DNA of 14,064 nt from an uncultured Lachnospiraceae bacterium. GTDB taxonomy: Bacteria > Bacillota_A > Clostridia > Lachnospirales > Lachnospiraceae. Below, in pieces: positions 1 to 7,251 of this stretch (its first letter is position 1; each line of letters opens with the position of its first letter). Location: NCBI GenBank assembly GCA_905200565.1, contig CAJKKX010000016.1:1-14064 (forward strand). Reading direction: 5' to 3'. The position numbers and the translations under genes are program-made. The notes beneath the pieces were generated by a model. It did no database searches. It was not told where the DNA came from and saw only the letters and a program-made list of their open reading frames with translations.

Positions 1-765
1 CTCAATGGCCCGGCTACGGACAAGCTGGTAGCGGCTCTGGAAGCATGCGGATGTGAAAAAGCACAGGAGATTCTGAAAGACAAGGACTTCCTGGCTAAGA
101 AGTCACAGTGGATCTTCGGCGGCGACGGATGGGCATACGACATCGGCTTTGGCGGCGTAGACCATGTACTTGCAAGCGGACAGGACATCAATATCATGGT
201 ATTTGATACTGAGGTTTACTCCAATACGGGCGGCCAGTCCTCCAAGTCCACACCGACAGGCGCAGTCGCACAGTTCGCGGCAGGCGGTAAAGAAGTGAAG
301 AAGAAAGATATGGCAAGCATCGCAATGAGCTATGGTTATGTCTATGTAGCACAGATTTCTATGGGCGCTGACTTCAACCAGACGGTAAAAGCGATTGCAG
401 AGGCTGAGGCATATCCGGGACCGTCCCTGATCATTGCATACGCTCCGTGTATCAATCACGGTATCAAGAAGGGCATGAGCAAGGCTCAGACAGAGGAAGA
501 GCTGGCTGTTAAGTGCGGTTACTGGCACAACTTCCGCTTCAATCCTGCATTGAAAGCAGAAGGAAAACCGGCATTTATTCTGGACAGCAAGGCTCCTCAG
601 GCGGAAGGCTATCAGGAGTTCTTAAATGGCGAGGTTCGTTATAACTCCCTGATGCGCTCCAATCCGGAGAAGGCGAAGAGACTCTTTGCAAAGAATGAGA
701 GCGAAGCGAAAGAACGATATGAATATCTGAATAAGCTGATTACTCTGTACGGAAGCGAAGAATAA
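1..765 (+). CDS. nifJ: Pyruvate:ferredoxin (flavodoxin) oxidoreductase, C-terminal part
   Basis: This frame is open from the left edge and ends at TAA (763-765), giving the last 254 residues of a protein normally near 1,170-1,200 aa. The enzyme oxidises pyruvate with CoA to acetyl-CoA and CO2, passing electrons through Fe-S clusters to ferredoxin; it is cytoplasmic and central to clostridial fermentation. The visible part is the thiamine-diphosphate domain: GGDGWAYDIGFGG about 39 residues in, then DTEVYSNTGGQSSK, both signatures of the TPP/Mg site in this family. The Cys in APCINHG (codon 448-450) matches the position of the distal Fe-S ligand in the known PFOR fold. The 5' end lies outside the window. 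The frame is intact here and a hairpin terminator follows at once. Assignment is secure; only the upstream domains cannot be checked. Confidence 0.96.
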   Translation, partial: LNGPATDKLVAALEACGCEKAQEILKDKDFLAKKSQWIFGGDGWAYDIGFGGVDHVLASGQDINIMVFDTEVYSNTGGQSSKSTPTGAVAQFAAGGKEVKKKDMASIAMSYGYVYVAQISMGADFNQTVKAIAEAEAYPGPSLIIAYAPCINHGIKKGMSKAQTEEELAVKCGYWHNFRFNPALKAEGKPAFILDSKAPQAEGYQEFLNGEVRYNSLMRSNPEKAKRLFAKNESEAKERYEYLNKLITLYGSEE

Positions 766-782
766 AAGATAAGAAAAAGACG

Positions 783-814
783 GGAGCAGGTACGATGTGC
801 CTGCTCCTGATTTT
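783..814 (+). terminator. Intrinsic terminator after nifJ
   Basis: An 8-bp perfect stem GGAGCAGG (783-790) / CCTGCTCC (800-807) with a 9-nt loop is followed by TGATTTTCT. It begins 17 nt after the nifJ stop. The T-run is short, so termination may be partial. Confidence 0.7.
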
Positions 815-849
815 CTACAGGCGGTGCAGGAAATCAAAGGAGGAATTTC

Positions 850-1593
850 ATGGGAAAATGGAAGAAATACGTACTGGCCGCAGTTTTTTTATGGATGGCG
901 TTCCTGCTGCCCGGAGGTAAGGCGGAAGCGTCCCAGAGGCTGTTTGACATCGTGGTAAAGGATGGATATACGACACAGGTCATTGAGATGAAATATGGCA
1001 AAACACCCTATGGCTATACTTCTTATTATGCGAACCAGTCTGTGATTTACGTCAACGCGAAATCCAAAAACGTCACGTTTTCCGTAAAGAAAAATACCAG
1101 TTCCAGGTACGGGAATTTTCATTTCGCATATTCGAAAATAAAACCGGGGGACGAACCGACGGGAAATCTGTTTACCTATACGGCGGACGGAAAAACGCGG
1201 GCATGGATGTTTACTGTGCAGAAATACGTGGAACCGGAAATTAAATACCTGAAAATCACCAGCCCGAAAAAAGGAGACGCTTTCCAGCCAAAGAAAAAGA
1301 ATTATGCCGGAATTAAGACGGGGATAAAGACGGAGGTTCCGGTAAAGACGATTGTGCGCATTCTCGATGCGAATGGAAAACTGGTTTATAAAAAGGATTA
1401 TGGTGAGACGGGCTCAAAGACGTATCAGTTGAAATGGGATGGAAAGCCCTCAAAGGGAAACCAGGCGAAGTTAAACAGTAAAAAATATGTGCCTGCGGGA
1501 GAATACACCGTGCGGGTGACGGTTTATCCGAAAATCGGGAAAAAGGCGGCGGAGATCGTAAAAGAGACGAAGCTGACAGTGGGAAAATTGTAA
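850..1593 (+). CDS. Secreted basic protein with FlgD-like Ig domain
   Basis: 247 aa. The start is supported by AAAGGAGG (836-843) six bases before ATG. The N-terminus has a classical signal peptide: MGKWKK, a hydrophobic stretch to about residue 20, and a likely signal peptidase I site near KAEA-SQ (around residue 28). The mature protein is rich in Lys and Tyr. Its first half (about 30-135) is a beta-rich region I do not recognise. The second half (about 138-245) contains IVRILDANGKLVYKKDY, a central KWDGK and a PAGEYTVRVTV ending, the pattern of FlgD-type/bacterial Ig-like beta-sandwiches found in exported and wall-associated proteins. No LPXTG motif, catalytic motif or C-terminal anchor is seen, so it is probably released or held by charge. 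Function is unknown. It stands alone between a terminator and the next promoter; no promoter of its own is obvious. Confidence 0.85.
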   Translation: MGKWKKYVLAAVFLWMAFLLPGGKAEASQRLFDIVVKDGYTTQVIEMKYGKTPYGYTSYYANQSVIYVNAKSKNVTFSVKKNTSSRYGNFHFAYSKIKPGDEPTGNLFTYTADGKTRAWMFTVQKYVEPEIKYLKITSPKKGDAFQPKKKNYAGIKTGIKTEVPVKTIVRILDANGKLVYKKDYGETGSKTYQLKWDGKPSKGNQAKLNSKKYVPAGEYTVRVTVYPKIGKKAAEIVKETKLTVGKL

Positions 1594-1625
1594 GAAATAA
1601 GACGGTGCGCAAAAACAGACGCGTC

Positions 1626-1654
1626 TTGCACCTTCCCTGAATAAATGCTATAAT
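1626..1654 (+). promoter_or_regulatory. Sigma-A promoter for the M16C peptidase-era-recO cluster
   Basis: TTGCAC (1626-1631) and TATAAT (1649-1654) are separated by 17 bp, with an extended -10 TGC (1646-1648). The predicted transcription start is near 1661. That places the upstream in-frame ATG at 1662 at the very start of the RNA and supports initiation at 1695 instead. Confidence 0.8.
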
Positions 1655-1694
1655 CCCGGTAATGATTGGAATAAGGAGGTTTTGCAGGAAGAAT

Positions 1695-4607
1695 ATGGAG
1701 ATTGCAGGCTATGAACAGTTAAAACAGGAAAGAATTGATGATATTCATTCGGAAGGGTATCTTTTCCGGCATAAAAAGAGCGGCGCGCGCATCTGTGTGC
1801 TGTCAAATGATGATGAAAATAAAGTATTTCATATTACTTTTCGCACGCCCCCGGCAGACAATACCGGAGTGGCGCACATTCTGGAGCACAGCGTGCTGTG
1901 CGGAAGTAAGAAGTTCCCTTCCAAAGACCCGTTTGTGGAATTGGCAAAAGGTTCTTTAAGCACATTTTTAAATGCTATGACCTATCCGGATAAGACGATG
2001 TATCCGGTGGCGAGCTGTAACGACGCCGATTTCATGAATCTGATCCATGTTTATATGGATGCGGTGTTTTTTCCAAATATTTATGAAAAAGAGGAAATTT
2101 TCTGCCAGGAGGGATGGAGCTATCAACTGGAAAATCCAGAGGATGAGCTGACATATAACGGCGTAGTATATAATGAGATGAAAGGCGCGTTTTCCTCGCC
2201 GGAGGATGTGCTGGACCGGGAAATCCTGAATTCGCTGTATCCGGACACTACTTATGGAAATGAGTCCGGCGGGGACCCTGAGTGCATTCCGGATTTGAAG
2301 TACTCGGAGTTTCTGGGATTCCACAGCAAATATTATCATCCGTCGAATTGTTATATTTATCTTTACGGAGACATGGATGTGGCCGGGAAGCTGGAATGGC
2401 TGGACAGGGAATATCTGTGTAAATACGATGCAATGGAGATTCCTTCGGAAATTACGCTCCAGCCGGCTTTTGAGACGCCGAGGGAGGTGCGGAAGAAATA
2501 TTCCATCTCCAGTTTGGATTCCGAGGAGGGAAACACGTATCTTTCCTTCAATGCTTCGATCGGCACCAGCCTGGACGTGGAGCTGTCGAATGCCTTTGCT
2601 GTTATCGAATATGCGCTGCTTTCCGCACCGGGCGCACCGTTAAAGCAGGCGCTTCTGGATGCGAAAGTGGGAAAGGACATCACCGGTTCTTATGACAGTG
2701 GAACTTACCAGCCCATGTTTTCTGTCATAGCGAAAAATTCAGACCCGGAGAAGAAGGAGCTCTTTTTGAACATCATTCGGGAGGAGTTAAGCCGGATTGC
2801 GGCAGAAGGCATTGATGAGAAAGCTCTGCGGGCCGGCATCAACTATATGGAATTCCGTTTCCGTGAGGCAGACTACGGGAATTACCCGAAAGGATTGATG
2901 TACGGGATCGACCTGATGGATTCCTGGCTTTATGATGAGATGCGTCCTTTTGATTATCTTCATCAGTTGTCCGTTTTCGAGAAACTGAAAAAGCAGGTGG
3001 GAACGGGATATTTTGAGACGTTGATCCGGAAATATCTGCTAGAAAATAAACATGTGTCTGTCGTAATCGTGGAGCCGGAAAAAGGACTGACCGCAAAGAT
3101 GGAAGAAAAGGTCAGAGAAAGGCTTGCTTCTTATAAGGCGTCGCTGAGTCAGGATGAAATAAAAGAACTGATCGAAAAGACAGAAAGGCTTGACAGATTC
3201 CAGGGGACGCCATCTACCGAAGAGGAATTGAAAGCGATTCCTCTGCTTTCCAAAGAAGATATCAGGAAAGAAGCAAGGCCGTTATATAATAAGAAACGTT
3301 TGATCGGAGATATTGTGACGCTTCATCATGACGTTTTTACCAATGGCATCGCATATCTGAATTTGATGTTTGATACCCGTTATGTGAAAAAGGAATACAT
3401 TCCATATCTGGGAATCCTCAAGGCAACGCTTGGAATGATCGATACTGCGAACTATTCTTATGGAGATCTTTTCAATGAGATCAATATGCGTACCGGAGGA
3501 ATTTATATGATGCCGGAAATCTTTGCGAGCTGGAAAAATCCGGGCGAGAGCTGGTCGGTATTTTCCCTGTACGTCAAGACACTTTATGGGGAGATTGGCT
3601 TTGTGGAGCAGATGATCGAGGAGATTCTCTTTACGTCGAAGCTGGAGGATGAAAAGCGCCTGTATGAGATCATCGCACAGCTAAAATCCAGATTGCAGAT
3701 CGGTCTGAATTCCGCAGGACACTCCACGGCTGCGCTGCGTTCCATGTCGTATTTTTCCGATGTGGCGGCGTTTAATGAGGCGGTCAGCGGTATTGCGCTC
3801 TACAAGCTGGTGGAGGATATTGAGGAGCACTTTGAGGAGAGAAAAGAGAAGCTGATTTTCATTTTGAAAGAACTGGTGACCGCACTGTTTCGCAGGGATA
3901 CGCTGACGGTGAGTCTTACGGCGGAAGAGGAAGGGTTCACAGCGCTTCAGGAGCCGCTGAAAGCATTCAGGGAGAAGCTGCCGGAGGGCGGGCTTTGCGC
4001 ACAGGAGCCGATTCGGGCTGCCGGAAGAAAAAATGAAGGCTTTCTGACCTCTGCGAAGATTCAGTATGTATCGAGAGCGGGAAATTACCTTGCGGCGGGC
4101 TTTTCTTATACAGGAGCGCTTAAGGTTTTAAAGGTCATTCTGAACTACGGCTATCTGTGGGAGAATGTTCGTGTCAAAGGAGGCGCATATGGAAGCATGG
4201 CCGGATTCGGCACGCTGGGAGATACCTATTTCGCCTCTTACCGGGATCCGAACCTGCGGCAGACGAACGAGGTGTTTGACGGGATTGCAGATTATGTGAG
4301 AAATTTTACGGCGACCGAAAGGGATATGACGAAATATATCATTGGCGCCGTCAGCGAGCTGGATACGCCGCTTACACCGATGATGAAGGGAATCCGTTCA
4401 CGAAACGCTGCTATCAATGGAAGAACCTTTGAAGATTACCAGAGGGAACGCAATGAGATTCTGGGGGCGAATCAGGAATCCATACGGGCGCTGGCAGATC
4501 TTATGGAGGCTGTTTTGAGTCAGGATAATCTCTGTGTGATCGGAAATGAGAAAAAACTGGAAGAAGAGAAGGAAATGTTCGGGGAACTGGTTCCGTTTGT
4601 GGAATAG
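1695..4607 (+). CDS. M16C-family zinc metallopeptidase (presequence protease/insulinase type)
   Basis: 970 aa from the ATG at 1695; the frame is open from an ATG at 1662, but that codon sits at the predicted transcription start and lacks a leader. AAGGAGG (1673-1679) lies 15 nt upstream and a weaker AGGAAG (1686-1691) lies close by. The inverted zinc motif HXXEH is HILEH at residues 61-65, with the downstream acidic ligand in NEMKGAFSSPE (Glu161). The four-lobed length of about 970 aa is normal for M16C enzymes, which form a clamshell and degrade peptides in the cytoplasm. There is no signal peptide, fitting intracellular oligopeptide turnover. It is the first gene of a cluster with era 11 nt downstream. 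It ends in TAG, showing that TAG is an ordinary stop in this genome. Family call is firm; the natural substrate is unknown. Confidence 0.93.
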   Translation: MEIAGYEQLKQERIDDIHSEGYLFRHKKSGARICVLSNDDENKVFHITFRTPPADNTGVAHILEHSVLCGSKKFPSKDPFVELAKGSLSTFLNAMTYPDKTMYPVASCNDADFMNLIHVYMDAVFFPNIYEKEEIFCQEGWSYQLENPEDELTYNGVVYNEMKGAFSSPEDVLDREILNSLYPDTTYGNESGGDPECIPDLKYSEFLGFHSKYYHPSNCYIYLYGDMDVAGKLEWLDREYLCKYDAMEIPSEITLQPAFETPREVRKKYSISSLDSEEGNTYLSFNASIGTSLDVELSNAFAVIEYALLSAPGAPLKQALLDAKVGKDITGSYDSGTYQPMFSVIAKNSDPEKKELFLNIIREELSRIAAEGIDEKALRAGINYMEFRFREADYGNYPKGLMYGIDLMDSWLYDEMRPFDYLHQLSVFEKLKKQVGTGYFETLIRKYLLENKHVSVVIVEPEKGLTAKMEEKVRERLASYKASLSQDEIKELIEKTERLDRFQGTPSTEEELKAIPLLSKEDIRKEARPLYNKKRLIGDIVTLHHDVFTNGIAYLNLMFDTRYVKKEYIPYLGILKATLGMIDTANYSYGDLFNEINMRTGGIYMMPEIFASWKNPGESWSVFSLYVKTLYGEIGFVEQMIEEILFTSKLEDEKRLYEIIAQLKSRLQIGLNSAGHSTAALRSMSYFSDVAAFNEAVSGIALYKLVEDIEEHFEERKEKLIFILKELVTALFRRDTLTVSLTAEEEGFTALQEPLKAFREKLPEGGLCAQEPIRAAGRKNEGFLTSAKIQYVSRAGNYLAAGFSYTGALKVLKVILNYGYLWENVRVKGGAYGSMAGFGTLGDTYFASYRDPNLRQTNEVFDGIADYVRNFTATERDMTKYIIGAVSELDTPLTPMMKGIRSRNAAINGRTFEDYQRERNEILGANQESIRALADLMEAVLSQDNLCVIGNEKKLEEEKEMFGELVPFVE

Positions 4608-4618
4608 AGGAGGAGAAA

Positions 4619-5527
4619 ATGAACGAAAGAAACTGCAAATCAGGATTTGTCACTTTGATCGGAAGGCCGAACGTGGGAAAATCCACGCTGATGAATCACC
4701 TGATTGGACAGAAAATCGCCATTACGTCGAGCAAACCGCAGACGACAAGAAACCGGATACAGACCGTGTATACCTGTGAGCAGGGGCAGATCGTTTTTCT
4801 GGATACGCCAGGGATTCACAAGGCGAAAAATAAGCTGGGAGAATACATGGTAAATGTGGCGGAACGGACGGTCAATGAGGTGGATGTGGTTCTGTGGCTG
4901 GTAGAGCCGTCTACTTTTATTGGCGCGGGGGAGCGGCATATTGCCGAACAGCTTATGAAAACGACAACGCCGGTTATCCTGGTCATTAATAAAATCGATA
5001 CGGTAAAGAAAGAAGAGATTCTGAAATTCATTGACGAGTACAGGAAAATCTATGATTTTGCGGAGATTATTCCTGCGTCGGCGTTAAAAGGCATGAACAC
5101 GCAGGATATTATCGACACGATTTTTAAGTACCTGCCCTATGGGCCGATGTTTTACGATGAAGATACCGTAACCGATCAGCCGCAGCGCCAGATCGTCGCA
5201 GAACTGATACGGGAGAAGGCGCTGCGCTGCCTGAATGAAGAGATTCCTCACGGAATCGCCGTTTCGGTGGATACCATGAAAGAGCGGAAAAAGGGACATA
5301 TCATGGATATTGAGGCGACGATCGTGTGCGAAAGGGATTCGCACAAGGGCATTATTATCGGGAAAGGCGGCGCCATGTTGAAAAAAATCGGCGCGGCGGC
5401 GCGCTACGAGATTGAGGATATGCTGGAAATGAAAGTGAACTTACAGCTCTGGGTAAAGGTAAAGAAGGACTGGAGGGACAGCGATTTCCTGATAAAAAAT
5501 TTCGGATATGACAAGAAGGATATTTAA
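4619..5527 (+). CDS. era: GTPase Era, ribosome assembly factor
   Basis: 302 aa, the usual Era length. GTP-binding motifs appear in order: GRPNVGKST (15-23, P-loop), the TTRNR switch I region (42-46), DTPG (62-65), NKID (124-127) and a SAL G5 motif near residue 160. The C-terminal type-2 KH domain carries GKGGAMLKKIG from about residue 248. Era binds the 3' end of 16S rRNA in the 30S subunit and couples maturation of small-subunit rRNA to growth. The start follows AGGAGGAG at 4608-4615, in the 11-nt gap after the peptidase gene, so the genes are surely co-transcribed. The TAA at 5525-5527 directly abuts the recO ATG, suggesting translational coupling. No anomalies. Confidence 0.98.
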   Translation: MNERNCKSGFVTLIGRPNVGKSTLMNHLIGQKIAITSSKPQTTRNRIQTVYTCEQGQIVFLDTPGIHKAKNKLGEYMVNVAERTVNEVDVVLWLVEPSTFIGAGERHIAEQLMKTTTPVILVINKIDTVKKEEILKFIDEYRKIYDFAEIIPASALKGMNTQDIIDTIFKYLPYGPMFYDEDTVTDQPQRQIVAELIREKALRCLNEEIPHGIAVSVDTMKERKKGHIMDIEATIVCERDSHKGIIIGKGGAMLKKIGAAARYEIEDMLEMKVNLQLWVKVKKDWRDSDFLIKNFGYDKKDI

Positions 5528-6277
5528 ATGAGAGAAATGCTCACTTTGACCGGGATGATACTGTCGGCGGCGCCAATGGGAGAATATGATAAGCGAGTGG
5601 TCGTGCTGACGAAAGAGAGAGGAAAAATCTCCGCTTTCGCCAGAGGAGCCAGGAAGCCAAACAGCGCCCTGATGGCGGCGGCAAATCCTTTCTGCTTCGG
5701 AAAGTTTTCTTTCTACGAGGGGCGGGACTCTTAGACGATGGTGCGGGCGGAGGTGCAGAATTACTTCCGCCAACTGTCCCAGGATTTCGAAGGGGCATAC
5801 TACGGATTCTATTTTATGGAGTTTGCCGATTACTACACCAGAGAAAATAATGACGAGGCGGATATGCTGGGGCTTTTGTACGTGTCGCTAAAGGCGCTTT
5901 TAAATCCAAGGCTGGACAGGGAGCTGGTGCGGTCTGTGTTCGAGTTAAAAACAATGGTGACAGCGGGAGAGTATCCGCAGGTATTTTCCTGCGTGGAATG
6001 TGGAAAAAAGGAGAACCTTGCAGGCTTTGTTCCAAAGCGGGACGGACTGGTGTGCCGCTTTTGCGCCCCGCATTACAGGGAGCTTGTGCCGCTGCTGGAA
6101 TCCACGGTGTACACGCTGCAATATGTGACCGTTACCCCGGTACAGAAGCTTTATACCTTTACGGTAACGCCGGAGGTTCTGCGGGAATTCCAGAGCGTGA
6201 CAGAACGTTTTCGGCAAAAGTACATAGAAAAACCGTTTAAATCTCTGGATATTTTACGAAGCATCCTGAATTATTAG
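5528..6277 (+). pseudogene. recO: DNA repair protein RecO, interrupted by an in-frame TAG
   Basis: RecO helps load RecA at gaps in the RecFOR pathway. The frame reads [21 protein letters not shown] and an OB-fold with [24 protein letters not shown], then meets TAG at 5732-5734 after ...YEGRDS. The same frame continues with TMVRAEVQNYF and runs to a normal end at 6277. The second part holds the RecO helical region and the zinc-binding CVEC...CRFC pattern (roughly residues 155-180). Total length of 249 codons before the final stop matches intact RecO. Family members of this group, as I recall them, have Tyr at the stop position (GRDSY or GRDAY), so TAC or TAT to TAG is a single change. Start: AAGGA (5516-5520), seven bases before ATG, abutting era. 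The ATG at 5738 has no good ribosome-binding site. Either a true nonsense mutation, suppression, or a sequence error. Confidence 0.9.
5732..5734 (+). other. In-frame amber codon inside recO
   Basis: TAG lies between TCT (Ser) and ACG (Thr) in a frame otherwise open for 750 nt with RecO homology on both sides. TAG also ends the M16C gene, recO itself and ppdK, so general reassignment of TAG is not supported by this window. Confidence 0.9.
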
Positions 6278-6306
6278 TTGAAAATAAAAAAGTAAGAGGC
6301 TATAAT
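6278..6306 (+). promoter_or_regulatory. Promoter for the lipoprotein gene and its structured leader
   Basis: TTGAAA (6278-6283) begins at the base after the recO stop and is followed, after 17 bp, by TATAAT (6301-6306). The predicted start is near 6313, inside the left arm of the large hairpin described next, so the RNA would begin with structure. Confidence 0.65.
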
Positions 6307-6307
6307 G

Positions 6308-6397
6308 TAGCCTATAAGAAGTTTGCCTGCTTGCAGGAGCAAACTTCATAGGCTAACGACAGACCGAAAGGTCTGGAGGAGTTACACGAAGTGTAAC
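6308..6397 (+). promoter_or_regulatory. Three-hairpin structured leader or repeat element
   Basis: Three stems follow one another. Hairpin 1 pairs TAGCCTAT (6308-6315) with ATAGGCTA (6348-6355) and GAAGTTTGC (6318-6326) with GCAAACTTC (6339-6347), with a two-A bulge and a small inner CTG/CAG stem. Hairpin 2 is CAGACC-GAAA-GGTCTG (6360-6375), with a GNRA tetraloop. Hairpin 3 is GTTACAC-GAA-GTGTAAC (6381-6397). Seventeen nearly continuous pairs plus two perfect hairpins in 90 nt are far beyond chance. AGGCTA also occurs at 6297-6302 and could pair with 6308-6313 instead, giving an alternative fold. There is no T-run, so it is not a simple terminator. It could be a leader acting on the lipoprotein mRNA, a small RNA, or a dispersed palindromic repeat. 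No known riboswitch consensus was recognised. Confidence 0.7.
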
Positions 6398-6400
6398 AGG

Positions 6401-6428
6401 CCGGAAAGCAATTTATAAAAGTTTTCGG
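6401..6428 (+). promoter_or_regulatory. Hairpin overlapping the lipoprotein ribosome-binding site
   Basis: CCGGAAA (6401-6407) can pair with TTTTCGG (6422-6428), seven pairs including one G-U, around a 14-nt AT-rich loop. The right arm overlaps the start of the GGAGGG ribosome-binding site (6427-6432) six bases ahead of the ATG, so the fold could reduce initiation. The stem is weak on its own. Confidence 0.4.
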
Positions 6429-6437
6429 AGGGTATAA

Positions 6438-7142
6438 ATGAAGAAAATGAAGGGGATGGTTCTGACTGCCCTGGCACTTGGCATGCTGACTGCGTGCGGC
6501 AGGTCGTCTCTGAAGGAAACCGGAGTCTCAGTGGGGAAAGACGGCGCGTTGACGGCAGAGGTATTTGACAGGCTGGATCAGAACTATTATGATGCGGAAG
6601 AGTTAAAAACAAATGTAGAGAGCAGTGTTGCAGAGTATAACAACGGCGCAGGGGAAAACGCGATAACAGTTGAAAAGCTGGAAATCAGTGAGGAAGGCGA
6701 GGTCGAGCTGTCCATGAAATATGCTTCCTGTAAAGATTATATGGATTTCAACAATGTGGATTTTTATGCGGGAGACATTACAGACGGCTATAATGACAAA
6801 GGTTATCGTTTTGAGACGACGTTTCGGCAGGTAGAAAAGGGAGAAATCGTCGGAGATGAGATCAAACGGGAAGAAATTTTCGCAGGTTCGAACCATCCGA
6901 TGATTGTATTTTCAGAGCCGATGCTGGTGGAAGTGCCGGGAAAGATTCTCTATGTCAGCAGCAATGTAGAAGTCACCGGAAAGAAAACCGCAAGGATGGC
7001 GGGAAGCGCTGCGGCAGAGGAGACGGAAGCTCAATCTGAGACTTCCGGAACCGAAGAAGACGTACAGGAAGTGGCTCCGATGGTGGAGAGTACGGGAAAT
7101 ACGGAAGATGATGTAACACTGGCCTATATTATTTATGAATAA
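6438..7142 (+). CDS. Uncharacterised lipoprotein
   Basis: 234 aa. The N-terminus is a lipoprotein signal peptide: MKKMKG, a hydrophobic core and the lipobox LTAC with Cys20 as the lipidated residue, so the mature protein should be anchored outside the membrane. The body is acidic. Residues about 30-170 look globular with alternating strands and a [15 protein letters not shown] segment near the start. Residues about 185-225 are a low-complexity Glu/Thr/Ser/Ala stretch before a short IIYE end. I recognise no enzyme or transport motif; the resemblance to other small lipoproteins near era/recO in Lachnospiraceae is recollection, not a search. Start: GGAGGG at 6427-6432. The leader is unusually structured, hinting at post-transcriptional control. 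The stop at 7140-7142 lies two bases before the palindrome ahead of glyS. Confidence 0.85.
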   Translation: MKKMKGMVLTALALGMLTACGRSSLKETGVSVGKDGALTAEVFDRLDQNYYDAEELKTNVESSVAEYNNGAGENAITVEKLEISEEGEVELSMKYASCKDYMDFNNVDFYAGDITDGYNDKGYRFETTFRQVEKGEIVGDEIKREEIFAGSNHPMIVFSEPMLVEVPGKILYVSSNVEVTGKKTARMAGSAAAEETEAQSETSGTEEDVQEVAPMVESTGNTEDDVTLAYIIYE

Positions 7143-7144
7143 AA

Positions 7145-7219
7145 GTAACGATTCAGAACAGGTCGAAGCACTTGCTCATGGATTTTTGCATCGGAACTGT
7201 GAAGGCACTGAACAGTTAC
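7145..7219 (+). repeat. 75-nt imperfect palindrome between lipoprotein gene and glyS
   Basis: The ends are GTAACGATTCAG (7145-7156) and CTGAACAGTTAC (7208-7219), which pair at 10 of 12 positions with one 2-nt internal loop. The interior has only weak pairing. The boundaries fit neatly between the two genes. The shape resembles short palindromic repeats that, from memory, end in CTGAACAGTTAC-like sequence in several Lachnospiraceae, but copy number cannot be tested here. It lacks T-box features, so it is not a tRNA-sensing leader of glyS. Confidence 0.5.
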
Positions 7220-7251
7220 GAATAAAATATGAAGAAGGTAAGGAGAGTACC

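Noticed and set aside
1662..1694. ATG at 1662 as the M16C peptidase start
   Set aside because: It coincides with the predicted transcription start, and the extra residues (MIGIRRFCRKN) do not look like the family N-terminus.
5732..5734. TAG as pyrrolysine or a reassigned codon
   Set aside because: TAG terminates three other genes in this window and there is no PYLIS-like evidence; a point mutation or error is simpler.
7135..7251. Upstream extension of glyS by 39 codons, or a T-box leader for glyS
   Set aside because: The extension translates the palindromic repeat and overlaps the lipoprotein gene; a good ribosome-binding site precedes 7252. No T-box consensus (AGGGTGG...) or terminator/antiterminator pair is visible.
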